Source: Akkermansiaceae bacterium
Lineage (GTDB): Bacteria > Verrucomicrobiota > Verrucomicrobiia > Verrucomicrobiales > Akkermansiaceae
DNA length: 6,480 nucleotides
Direction: 5' to 3'
NCBI GenBank assembly: GCA_018676385.1
Contig: JABHEX010000181.1
Location: forward strand, 1 to 6,480
Shown: positions 1-6,480 of the stretch, piece by piece
How the letters are laid out: the number at the start of each line of letters is the position of its first letter
Position numbering within the stretch: the first letter of the stretch is position 1
Notes under the pieces: generated by a model
Databases searched by the model: none
What the model was told of the DNA's origin: nothing
Seen by the model: only the letters and a program-made list of their open reading frames with translations
Translations under genes and position numbers: made by a program

Positions 1-1307
1 AGTTACAGTATGGTAGGGTATTCCCCGCACATCTGAATGCCCTCGTCTACGGATGGGGAGTGCAAGCAGGATTTGGTGTATTAATCTGGCTGATGGCTAG
101 GTTAAGCCGGCAGCCCAGCAGGAATGCTGGGACTATCTTGGTCGCGGGACACATTTGGAACTTAGGGGTTTCCATCGGAATCATAGGTATTCTGTTTGGT
201 TTTGGTACTGGTAAACAATGGATGGAGTTTCCTACCTTTGTATGGCCCGTACTTCTTGCAGCCTATGCCGTGATCGCGATTTGGTCTCTTGTCGCTTTCC
301 GGGTCCGTCGCGGCGAACACGTTTATATCTCTCAGTGGTATGTGCTTGGTGCCTTATTATGGTTTCCATGGATCTACCTCACTGCAAATCTTTACGTGAA
401 TGTTTTTGATGTGCACCCGCTGATGGCGACTGCAATCAACCGTTGGTTTCGTCAGGCCATGATTCTGTTGTTCTTTGCACCGATTGCGATTGCCAGCGCT
501 TATTATATAACGGCAAAGGTTACCGCACGTGCTATTTACAACTACACATACTCTGTGGGTGGTTTTTGGGCACTTGCTATCATTGCTCCATGGGCAGGAA
601 TGCATGCTGTGATGGGATCACCCATACCAGTATTCCTTCAGTACGTTGGAGCAGCAGCAGCCATGCTCGTGGCAGTGCCATTGATCGCGGCGGGCGTAAA
701 TATTCTTAAAACAGCATCACAATCAGGGGAGACAGCAGCTCACAGCCCATCGCTACGTTTTACCGTTGCTGGTATTTTTGGGATGTTATTACTCGCCGTA
801 CTTGGTCTGATACTAGCACATCCTGATGCGATTGCTTACACTCAATTCAGCACAGCAGTCTATGGATATGAAGTGCTCGCGCTATATGGATTTTTCAGCA
901 TGTGCATGTTCGGGGCCATTTATTTTATCGTTCCACGCGTGACTCGCCGTGAATGGCTTTCCCGTCGTTTAATACGCACTCATTTTTGGTTCTCGATTTA
1001 TGGAGTTCTACTTATTGTACTATTTTGTTCCATCCTTGGAGGTTTCCAACAAGGGGCGGCTCAGCGAGCTTATGATGAATCATGGAGTTCGGCGGTTCTG
1101 AGTATGTTCCCATACGTGGTTGCTACTACTTTGGCATGGTGTGCCATTCTTTACGCAAATATTTTCTTCTTTATCCACTTAACTCTGATGTGGATTCGCC
1201 TCGGCCGCCGAAGCTCACATCCCACCTTGTTACGCCATGATCACACAACGGTCAGTCCGCATGGTCCCGAGGGAGACATTGAGGAACTTGAAAATGCCAA
1301 AGCCTAG
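1..1307 (+). CDS. ccoN: CcoN-like cbb3-type oxidase subunit I homologue, degenerate metal sites (5'-truncated by window edge)
   Basis: This is the C-terminal 434 residues of an integral membrane protein of the heme-copper oxidase subunit I fold, closest to CcoN of cbb3 oxidases. The frame is open from base 3 with no stop, and the residues before the GTG at 60 already align with CcoN helix II (GRVFPAHLNALVYGWG against GRLRPLHTNAV), so the true start is upstream and about one helix is missing. Later landmarks also match: the WF pair at 444, FWAL, WAG at 591, GAIY..VP and THFW. The helix II His that normally binds low-spin heme is kept (30-32), as is one of the paired CuB His (603-605). The other ligands are replaced: CuB His by Gln (453-455), second paired CuB His by Ala (606-608), heme b3 His by Tyr (867-869) and heme b His by Val (873-875). 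It should therefore not reduce oxygen. The intact frame and well-formed helices argue against a pseudogene. A structural role beside CcoO is inferred. Confidence 0.85.
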   Translation, partial: LQYGRVFPAHLNALVYGWGVQAGFGVLIWLMARLSRQPSRNAGTILVAGHIWNLGVSIGIIGILFGFGTGKQWMEFPTFVWPVLLAAYAVIAIWSLVAFRVRRGEHVYISQWYVLGALLWFPWIYLTANLYVNVFDVHPLMATAINRWFRQAMILLFFAPIAIASAYYITAKVTARAIYNYTYSVGGFWALAIIAPWAGMHAVMGSPIPVFLQYVGAAAAMLVAVPLIAAGVNILKTASQSGETAAHSPSLRFTVAGIFGMLLLAVLGLILAHPDAIAYTQFSTAVYGYEVLALYGFFSMCMFGAIYFIVPRVTRREWLSRRLIRTHFWFSIYGVLLIVLFCSILGGFQQGAAQRAYDESWSSAVLSMFPYVVATTLAWCAILYANIFFFIHLTLMWIRLGRRSSHPTLLRHDHTTVSPHGPEGDIEELENAKA

Positions 1308-1347
1308 ACGACTCTCAATTTCAAACTAATTACTCTATACTTAGTCC

Positions 1348-2094
1348 ATGACCATCAAAACCTTTATCATAGGAATGCTCGCCAGTTTTGGCGTGGCATG
1401 GATGTGCATTATTGCAATCCCAGCCGCCAAGATGTCAGCTCTTTCTCCAGTGAAAATGAATGTTGAGGATGAGGATGCTCCATATTATCAACGGAAAGTT
1501 GCGGGACGTGTTATGAGTGGCGCAGCCATTTACGGCGCGAACGGTTGTTATTACTGCCACACTCAACTGATTCGCCCAACTTATTTGGGCCGTCAGATTT
1601 GGCGTAAAGATGCTGCAGGTATCTATGATAAAGATGAAGGTATAGATACACGCCGTGAAACTAGTCACTATGATTATAAGGATGAAGATTTTGCCCGTGT
1701 TGGGAGGATGAGAGTAGGCCCTGACCTCAGTAACTTTGGCCATCGTGCTGAAATGTATGCCGCGACTGCCGGCATGAGCCCTGCGCAGTGGGTGATGGAG
1801 CACCTATACAATCCACGTAATAGCGAGCTATTTGTAGGCAATGAAGGGCAAAAGACAGACATGGGCTGGTCGAACTGCCCGTCTCAGAAACAAATGTTTG
1901 ATGAGAATACTCTAAACGGCCAAGGCGATAGTCTCGCTATTTCTGGACAAACGACAGAAAGCACCGAGGTTATCCCCAATGAGCAAGCCCTGATACTCAC
2001 TAGCTATCTTCTCACACTTAAACGTGACGACATTTTGCCCGATATGCTCACCAACAAACCCAAGGATGTTGACGTTAAAGAAGAAGAAAATTAA
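1348..2094 (+). CDS. ccoO: CcoO-like membrane-anchored monoheme cytochrome c (cbb3 oxidase subunit II type, FixO family)
   Basis: A 248-residue protein with one N-terminal membrane helix (about residues 4-25) followed by a periplasmic cytochrome c domain. The single heme c site is CYYCH at residues 67-71 (bases 1546-1560), followed by TQLIRP, which is the signature context of CcoO. A GPDL motif at 124-127, an EHLYNPR segment at 151-157 and a closing helix (ALILTSYLLTL, 214-224) also match the family. Met172 (TDMGW) is the likeliest sixth heme ligand, but the usual MPxY context is not kept. The loop between the heme motif and GPDL is longer than in classical CcoO. In cbb3 oxidases CcoO passes electrons from CcoP or soluble cytochrome c to CcoN; here the neighbouring CcoN is degenerate, so the acceptor is more likely the downstream A-type oxidase (inference). 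It starts 40 bases after the ccoN-like gene. The ATG at 1348 has no Shine-Dalgarno sequence, but it gives a clean membrane anchor. Confidence 0.9.
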   Translation: MTIKTFIIGMLASFGVAWMCIIAIPAAKMSALSPVKMNVEDEDAPYYQRKVAGRVMSGAAIYGANGCYYCHTQLIRPTYLGRQIWRKDAAGIYDKDEGIDTRRETSHYDYKDEDFARVGRMRVGPDLSNFGHRAEMYAATAGMSPAQWVMEHLYNPRNSELFVGNEGQKTDMGWSNCPSQKQMFDENTLNGQGDSLAISGQTTESTEVIPNEQALILTSYLLTLKRDDILPDMLTNKPKDVDVKEEEN

Positions 2095-2132
2095 TTCTAT
2101 TCATCATCTGATATATTTTAACAAACATTAAC

Positions 2133-2870
2133 ATGTCCAACTCTGTTTCAAACAAACCTGATCTTGACGATTCAACGAACGTCAACATGGATGCTGCTGC
2201 AGCTAAACGCGAGAATCACATGTTCACAGAGGGTGCTGAGCCACTCTCACTGTGGGTGATTCTTGGTAGTGCTCTAGTGGTGCTCATTGCTGGCGGTGTA
2301 CTTTTTGGTGGAAACGTGTTTGATTACAAAAACTTTGTCAAAAAAGGATACATCCGTAAGGCAGCACCAAATGCTAGTGGTGGTGGTGCAAAGCCAAAAT
2401 TAGCCATCGTAGCTTACAAGGCGATTGGCAAAAAAGTTTACGATTCATGCTCAACTTGCCACCAACCGGGCGGTGAGGGGAACACAGCATTTCCACCACT
2501 TGCCGACTCCGAGTGGGTGACTGGCCCAAGCCTGCGCCCCGCCATGATTATTCTCCAAGGTCTTCATAAGCCAATCATGGTCAACGGTAAAAGATATGAG
2601 GGTGTAATGCCTACCATGGGCGACGGCATGGATGCCAAAAAACTAGCGGGCGTTCTCAACTACATCCGAAACAGTTTTGGTAATAAAGCCGACAAACTCA
2701 TTACCGTTGAAATGGCCGAAGACGCTCTCCTTGTGTCCAAGGAACGAGGCTCGGGCCCTGTTACAGCGGAAGAACTAAATGAGAAATATAATCGTGAACT
2801 CAAAGGTGCTGAACTCGCAATGGAGACACCTGTTGATCCCAAAACCCTAGAGCCTGCCGCTGCGGAGTAA
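2133..2870 (+). CDS. membrane-anchored monoheme cytochrome c (CcoP-position subunit)
   Basis: A 245-residue protein with a polar N-terminal segment of about 37 residues, one membrane helix (about 38-59, from LSLWVILGSALVV), a Gly- and Lys-containing linker and a small class I cytochrome c domain. The heme site is CSTCH at 106-110 (bases 2448-2462). The sixth ligand is most likely Met159 in GVMPTMGDGM, and LAGVLNYIRNSFG (171-183) is the C-terminal helix of the fold. This looks like the cytochrome domain found in CcoP and in soluble cytochrome c553-like proteins. It has one heme, whereas CcoP is usually diheme, so I do not use that symbol. About 60 acidic, Ala- and Glu-rich residues follow the domain, with no function I can assign. 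Its place between ccoO-like and ctaD suggests an electron carrier of the oxidase complex on the periplasmic side. The start at 2133 lies 38 bases after the previous stop and has no Shine-Dalgarno sequence. Confidence 0.88.
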   Translation: MSNSVSNKPDLDDSTNVNMDAAAAKRENHMFTEGAEPLSLWVILGSALVVLIAGGVLFGGNVFDYKNFVKKGYIRKAAPNASGGGAKPKLAIVAYKAIGKKVYDSCSTCHQPGGEGNTAFPPLADSEWVTGPSLRPAMIILQGLHKPIMVNGKRYEGVMPTMGDGMDAKKLAGVLNYIRNSFGNKADKLITVEMAEDALLVSKERGSGPVTAEELNEKYNRELKGAELAMETPVDPKTLEPAAAE

Positions 2871-2917
2871 ACCATCTCCTTAAATATATCTACAACTAAT
2901 TTCCCATACCAATTGTC

Positions 2918-4759
2918 ATGAGTGATTCACACGACGATCATCACGATCACCACAATCCTGGATTCCTCCAGAAATACGTTTTTTCTACCGATCATAAGAC
3001 GATCGGCCTGCAATATGGATTAACAGCGATGTTATTCTTATTGTTTGGATTTTATTTAATGATGGTTATGCGCTGGAGTATTGCCTACCCACACGAACCT
3101 CTGCCTGCATGGATGGGGTGGTTGTTTTCTGAAGATTGGAAGGCACAGTGGTTAACAGAGGGTAAATTGCCCGGTGAAACCTACAATATGTTTGGTGCTA
3201 TGCATGGCACTATCATGGTTTTCCTTGGTATCGTACCATTAGGATTCGGTGCTTTTGGAAACTACGTAACCCCACTGCAGATTGGTGCCCCAGATATGGC
3301 ATTTCCAAAACTAAATATGTGGAGTTACTGGTTGTATCTTACCGGTGGCATCATGATGTGTGCCAGTTTTTTCCTTGAGTCCGGTGCTGCCAAGTCTGGC
3401 TGGACTAACTATCCGCCACTTTCGTTTTTTGCGGATGCACAATACCCACACCAATTCTGGACAGGTCAGACACAATGGTTACTTGGGCTCGTGATGCTCA
3501 TATCTTCATCCTTGTTGGGATCGGTTAATTTTATTACGACGATTATAAACTTGAGAGCCAAAGGGATGACTTGGATGAGGTTGCCATTTTTTGTATGGGC
3601 AATGTTGGTTACCGGATTTTTACTTTTACTTGCGTTTCCGCCACTTGAAGTGGCTGGCATCATGCAAGTCGTCGATCGAATGTTTGGTTCTAGTTTCTTC
3701 CAGCCAAGCGGGCTATATCATCAGCAGCTCGGCCTGTCAGATGCTTCTGGAGGTGGTAGCCCGCTACTATTCCAGCACTTATTCTGGTTCCTGGGACATC
3801 CGGAAGTTTACGTTCTTCTACTCCCAGCATTTGCCTGCGTAGCAGAGATTATACCCGCTAACACACGGCGCCCGATTTGGGGATATAAGTCGATGGTTTA
3901 TGGTGTGCTTGTTCTAGGTTTTCTCTCATTCATCGTTTGGGCACATCACATGTATATGACGGGTATGGGACCAGCTGTTTCGGCGTTTTTCCAAACTACT
4001 ACTACGCTGATTTCGATACCTTCTGTAATTTTGTTGACCTGCCTACTAATCTCATTATGGGGTGGCTCAATCCGGTTTACTCCTGCGATGATGTGGGCAT
4101 GCGCGTTTTTGCCAATGTTCGGTATTGGCGGGTTAACAGGCCTTCCGCTTGCCTTCAACCTTGTGGATCTCCATCTACATGACACCTATTACGTGATTGG
4201 ACATTTTCACTACATAGTGGCTCCGGGTATTTTGTTTGGTTTTTTTGGAGGTATCCACCATTGGTATCCGAAAATAACTGGCAGATTTATGAGCCGGAAG
4301 CTCCATCATTTGCACTTCTGGCCATCACTGATCCTTATGAACACTCTGTTTTTCCCAATGTTGATTCAGGGTATGGCAGGATTCCACCGACGTTGGTATA
4401 ATGGTGGTGATGCATATCTCAGTGCAGATCCTGAGAGCACCAACGTATTTGGCAAAACGGTATTAGAGCATATTGATCTAAACATCATGATGTCATGGTC
4501 CGCTTGGCTCCTCTGCGTCGCACAAATCCCGTTTATCATAAACCTTTTTGTTTCTTGGAAAGCTGGCCGGAAGGCAAATAGCGACAATCCATGGAACGCA
4601 TGCTCGCTTGAGTGGGCAACTCCGACCCCTCCTGGGCACGGTAATTTTATTGAGGAACCTATCGTTTATCGTGGCTCTTATGAGTATGCACGTCCTGAAG
4701 TAGAAGATGATTTCTATGCTCAGTGGCGCAAACCAGTTGAGAAAGTAGACGAAGATTAA
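2918..4759 (+). CDS. ctaD: cytochrome c oxidase subunit I, A-type (aa3-like) heme-copper oxidase
   Basis: A 613-residue polytopic membrane protein that reduces oxygen to water at a heme-CuB centre and pumps protons. All ligands are visible: low-spin heme His96 (AMHGT) and His431; high-spin heme His429 (both in HFHY); CuB His294, His343 and His344. Tyr298, the His-linked tyrosine, and Glu296 lie in GHPEVY, placing it in the A1 type. D-pathway residues Asp126, Asn115 and Asn133 are present, as are the Mg-site pair His421-Asp422 and propionate-binding Arg491-Arg492. The canonical K-pathway lysine is Leu372 instead, in PSVILL where the family has PTGVKV, and the pathway serine is Ala309. The N-terminus is His-rich (five His in residues 5-12), and an acidic tail follows the last helix. 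It lies 47 bases after the cytochrome gene and 42 before ctaE. The Mg-site pair normally pairs with a Glu from subunit II, which hints that such a subunit exists outside this window (inference). Confidence 0.97.
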   Translation: MSDSHDDHHDHHNPGFLQKYVFSTDHKTIGLQYGLTAMLFLLFGFYLMMVMRWSIAYPHEPLPAWMGWLFSEDWKAQWLTEGKLPGETYNMFGAMHGTIMVFLGIVPLGFGAFGNYVTPLQIGAPDMAFPKLNMWSYWLYLTGGIMMCASFFLESGAAKSGWTNYPPLSFFADAQYPHQFWTGQTQWLLGLVMLISSSLLGSVNFITTIINLRAKGMTWMRLPFFVWAMLVTGFLLLLAFPPLEVAGIMQVVDRMFGSSFFQPSGLYHQQLGLSDASGGGSPLLFQHLFWFLGHPEVYVLLLPAFACVAEIIPANTRRPIWGYKSMVYGVLVLGFLSFIVWAHHMYMTGMGPAVSAFFQTTTTLISIPSVILLTCLLISLWGGSIRFTPAMMWACAFLPMFGIGGLTGLPLAFNLVDLHLHDTYYVIGHFHYIVAPGILFGFFGGIHHWYPKITGRFMSRKLHHLHFWPSLILMNTLFFPMLIQGMAGFHRRWYNGGDAYLSADPESTNVFGKTVLEHIDLNIMMSWSAWLLCVAQIPFIINLFVSWKAGRKANSDNPWNACSLEWATPTPPGHGNFIEEPIVYRGSYEYARPEVEDDFYAQWRKPVEKVDED

Positions 4760-4801
4760 TAATAACACAAATTGGACCCTAACATATTAGTATAATTTCA
4801 T

Positions 4802-6415
4802 ATGGAAATTCCCTATATCGTAGAACCCCGGAAAGACACCGGGCTGAATAACTCAAAGATTGGTATCTGGCTATTCCTCGCATCCGAGGTGATGCTCTTT
4901 GGTGGTCTGTTTTCCGGATACGTATTCTTGCGTATCTATGCAGATTATCCATGGCCTGAACGGACGCTTCCTGTTCTTCCCGGCCTAATCAATACTTTCG
5001 TGCTCATTGGATCATCCATTACAGTAGTTTTTGCTTGGGTGTCACTCAAACTTAGACAGTGGAGAAAATTCCAAATTTACATGGGAATCACGATTGTTTG
5101 TGCGGCTCTGTTCATGGTGCTCAAAGGTGTTGAATACAATGCTAAGTTTCATCACCAAGCCATCCGCATGGATGATTATACGGTGATTGAAGGCCATTCC
5201 CATAAGCAGAAAAATGCTGTAGGCGGCGCACATAAAAATCTCAACATTAAGGCTAAATCGCTCACCGTGAGTTTAAGTCGTGTCGATGATATCTATTTTG
5301 ATGTTCTTGATGAACAGTACAGTAAGGCTGGTTTTGGTCTCGCAAATGATGTGAAACTTATTGATGGGACGGTCCTCGAGCAAGGCACTGCCATTACTAA
5401 AGAACTGATTGATCAGGCTAAGAAAGATTTTCTTGCTGCCCTTGCGCACAACAGCAACATCAATATCGAACTTGGCCGTCAGGCATGGAAGACCGTCAAA
5501 TCCAAGCACCCGGGGGTCAAATACTATGAAATGGTGGGAGACCAGACGCTTAAGGGTCTAGTTGACGAGGAGCTCAAAAAGCTGAAGAAAGATGCTGATT
5601 TTAAAGCGGAAACGCCGGCGTTGAATTTTGTCTCCAAAGAGGAAGCCCTCATATCTGTTAATCCCTACTGGGGTAGGTTGAGCAACAAAAATCGGGGTGA
5701 AGCTGGGAGACTAACTCTTAAAGATGATACATCGATCATTGGAACTATTGCTGACAGCTCAATAACAATCAATGTCGATGGTATTGATTTTCGTCACACC
5801 ATAACTAAAGCTGAGGAAAAAGGGATTCCCAAAGATACGGCTATCAAAAATTCGTGGCTTCTCAAGAACAACGAGAACATGCGTGAGGTCTGGGCTAAAC
5901 ATAAAGTGGTAACCAAGAAACTTGTAGAATACCTTGAGCCAAAGGGTAAGAAGCCAACAGAGAATGATATCTATCGCATTAACTGGCAGGAGATAGCAGG
6001 TCTAGCTGACAAATCTATTTCAGACATAGAAAAACTAGATCACCACCAGATTGAGGCGCTTTTCCCCGGAGACATAGAGGGCTTTGCTGGTCCAGTTCAT
6101 AAGAAACATGATGATCCTAATTCAAAAGGGGTGGCTTATCCAGAAGTGGTCGTTCCGCGTGCGCAGGTACGTTTTGAGTCGGTATTTAGCCCCCGCTGGA
6201 ATACATACTACGCTACTTATTTTACTATTACTGGTCTGCATGGGCTTCACGTTATTGCTGGAGCTCTCGTCCTTGCGTATTATTTATTCTTTGGTCGCAA
6301 GATGTATGAGGAAAAGCCCGAATGGCTAGCCAACCGAGTGGAAGTAGGTGGCTTATTTTGGCACTTTGTTGACCTCGTTTGGATCTTCCTCTTTCCGATT
6401 CTCTACCTCATGTAG
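4802..6415 (+). CDS. ctaE: cytochrome c oxidase subunit III with a large internal insertion
   Basis: A 537-residue protein; bacterial five-helix subunit III is usually around 200 residues. Helices 1-3 lie at about 20-44, 60-84 and 90-112. They carry WLFLASEVMLFGG, including Glu29, which matches the conserved helix glutamate of the family, and end in the usual EYNAKFHH (111-118). Helices 4-5 lie at about 470-497 and 515-536 with TGLHGLH (477-483) and WHFVDLVW (520-527), both hallmarks. Between them sit about 345 hydrophilic residues, described separately. The flanking halves join well without the insertion, so this is one subunit III gene and not two fused genes or a frameshift. Subunit III has no metal centre; it stabilises subunit I and supports proton uptake into the D-pathway (established for the family). 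The ATG at 4802 is the start that keeps the whole N-terminal region. It lies 42 bases after ctaD, with no Shine-Dalgarno sequence. Confidence 0.95.
   Translation: MEIPYIVEPRKDTGLNNSKIGIWLFLASEVMLFGGLFSGYVFLRIYADYPWPERTLPVLPGLINTFVLIGSSITVVFAWVSLKLRQWRKFQIYMGITIVCAALFMVLKGVEYNAKFHHQAIRMDDYTVIEGHSHKQKNAVGGAHKNLNIKAKSLTVSLSRVDDIYFDVLDEQYSKAGFGLANDVKLIDGTVLEQGTAITKELIDQAKKDFLAALAHNSNINIELGRQAWKTVKSKHPGVKYYEMVGDQTLKGLVDEELKKLKKDADFKAETPALNFVSKEEALISVNPYWGRLSNKNRGEAGRLTLKDDTSIIGTIADSSITINVDGIDFRHTITKAEEKGIPKDTAIKNSWLLKNNENMREVWAKHKVVTKKLVEYLEPKGKKPTENDIYRINWQEIAGLADKSISDIEKLDHHQIEALFPGDIEGFAGPVHKKHDDPNSKGVAYPEVVVPRAQVRFESVFSPRWNTYYATYFTITGLHGLHVIAGALVLAYYLFFGRKMYEEKPEWLANRVEVGGLFWHFVDLVWIFLFPILYLM
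5156..6193 (+). other. inserted hydrophilic region within ctaE (about residues 119-464), unknown fold
   Basis: This in-frame segment separates helices 3 and 4 of subunit III, where homologues have only a short loop. It has no hydrophobic stretch long enough to span a membrane, contains no cysteine, and so has neither a heme c nor a CuA site. It is rich in Lys, Asp and Glu. His residues cluster near both ends (117, 118, 132, 134, 144 and 414, 415, 433, 436). Visible sub-parts are a mixed segment with VLEQGTAITKELI (191-203), a Lys-rich helical stretch (about 248-268), a probable beta-rich stretch with LTLKDDTSIIGTI and INVDGIDF (304-330), and a charged, probably helical part (about 350-420). 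By mammalian topology the loop between these helices faces the outer side of the membrane, so the region is probably periplasmic (inference). I do not recognise a named domain. Confidence 0.8.
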
Positions 6416-6450
6416 AACAACTAATCTAAAAAATCTTAATTTCTTATCAA

Positions 6451-6480
6451 ATGGCTGACTCACCAGAACAAATCAAAAAG
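6451..6480 (+). CDS. start of a downstream gene, possibly oxidase subunit IV (3'-truncated by window edge)
   Basis: An ATG at 6451 opens a frame of ten codons (MADSPEQIKK) that runs off the right edge without a stop. It lies 35 bases after the ctaE stop, matching the spacing elsewhere in this operon, and is preceded by the same G-free, Shine-Dalgarno-less leader. The small helix-forming subunit IV gene commonly follows ctaE in bacterial oxidase operons and often begins with a short polar segment like this one. The visible residues alone cannot confirm the identity, so the assignment rests on position. Confidence 0.5.
   Translation, partial: MADSPEQIKK

Noticed and set aside
60..62. GTG at 60 as the start codon of the CcoN-like gene
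   Set aside because: The same frame is open back to base 3 and those residues align with CcoN helix II including its heme-ligand His, so the gene begins upstream of the window.
1..1307. The CcoN-like gene as a pseudogene
   Set aside because: No stop or frameshift interrupts it, and hydrophobic helices and family landmarks remain. Only ligand positions are changed, which fits repurposing better than decay.
2933..2952. The catcac-like repeat at the start of ctaD as a DNA repeat element
   Set aside because: It is the codon run for the His/Asp-rich N-terminus and does not extend beyond it.
4493..4768. Minus-strand open frames such as 4493-4768 and 1435-1803
   Set aside because: They lie entirely opposite strongly supported coding sequence and show no recognisable protein features, so they are shadows of the real genes.
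4760..4801. Possible terminator or internal promoter between ctaD and ctaE
   Set aside because: The gap is AT-rich, but I see no GC-rich hairpin followed by a T run and no convincing -35/-10 pair. The tight spacing fits co-transcription.
5156..6193. CtaE as two genes, or a gene interrupted by a mobile element
   Set aside because: The frame is continuous through the insertion. I saw no terminal inverted repeats, target duplication, transposase or intein-type splice motifs, and the insert lacks cysteine.

Overview
The window holds one stretch of a respiratory terminal-oxidase operon. Six reading frames all run on the + strand, separated by gaps of only 35-47 bases. There is no RNA gene, mobile element, CRISPR array or visible terminator. 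The first gene is cut by the left edge and the last by the right edge. The protein sequences, the cbb3-like plus aa3-like gene mix and the lack of Shine-Dalgarno sequences suggest an aerobic Gram-negative bacterium of the Planctomycetota-Verrucomicrobiota group. Verrucomicrobiota is my best guess, but this is inference from general resemblance, not from a marker gene.

Layout: (1) 1-1307, a CcoN-like multi-helix membrane protein of the heme-copper oxidase subunit I fold that has lost most of its metal ligands; (2) 1348-2094, a CcoO-like membrane-anchored monoheme cytochrome c; (3) 2133-2870, a second membrane-anchored monoheme cytochrome c that could take the place of CcoP; (4) 2918-4759, a full-length A-type (aa3-like) subunit I, CtaD, with all heme and CuB ligands present; (5) 4802-6415, subunit III, CtaE, carrying an insertion of about 345 hydrophilic residues between its third and fourth membrane helices; (6) 6451 to the right edge, the first ten codons of a further gene, by position probably the small subunit IV.

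The likely working model is a hybrid oxidase. Catalysis would be done by the A-type CtaD. The cbb3-derived proteins (a catalytically dead CcoN, CcoO and a second cytochrome c) would act as scaffold and electron-input module, passing electrons from periplasmic donors to the oxidase. No CuA-bearing subunit II is encoded in the window. Either it lies upstream or elsewhere, or the cytochromes replace it.

The points most worth attention are the dead CcoN in an active operon, the loss of canonical K-pathway residues (the Lys and a Ser) in CtaD, the large cysteine-free and probably periplasmic insertion in CtaE, and the strikingly G-poor, Shine-Dalgarno-free gaps before every start codon.
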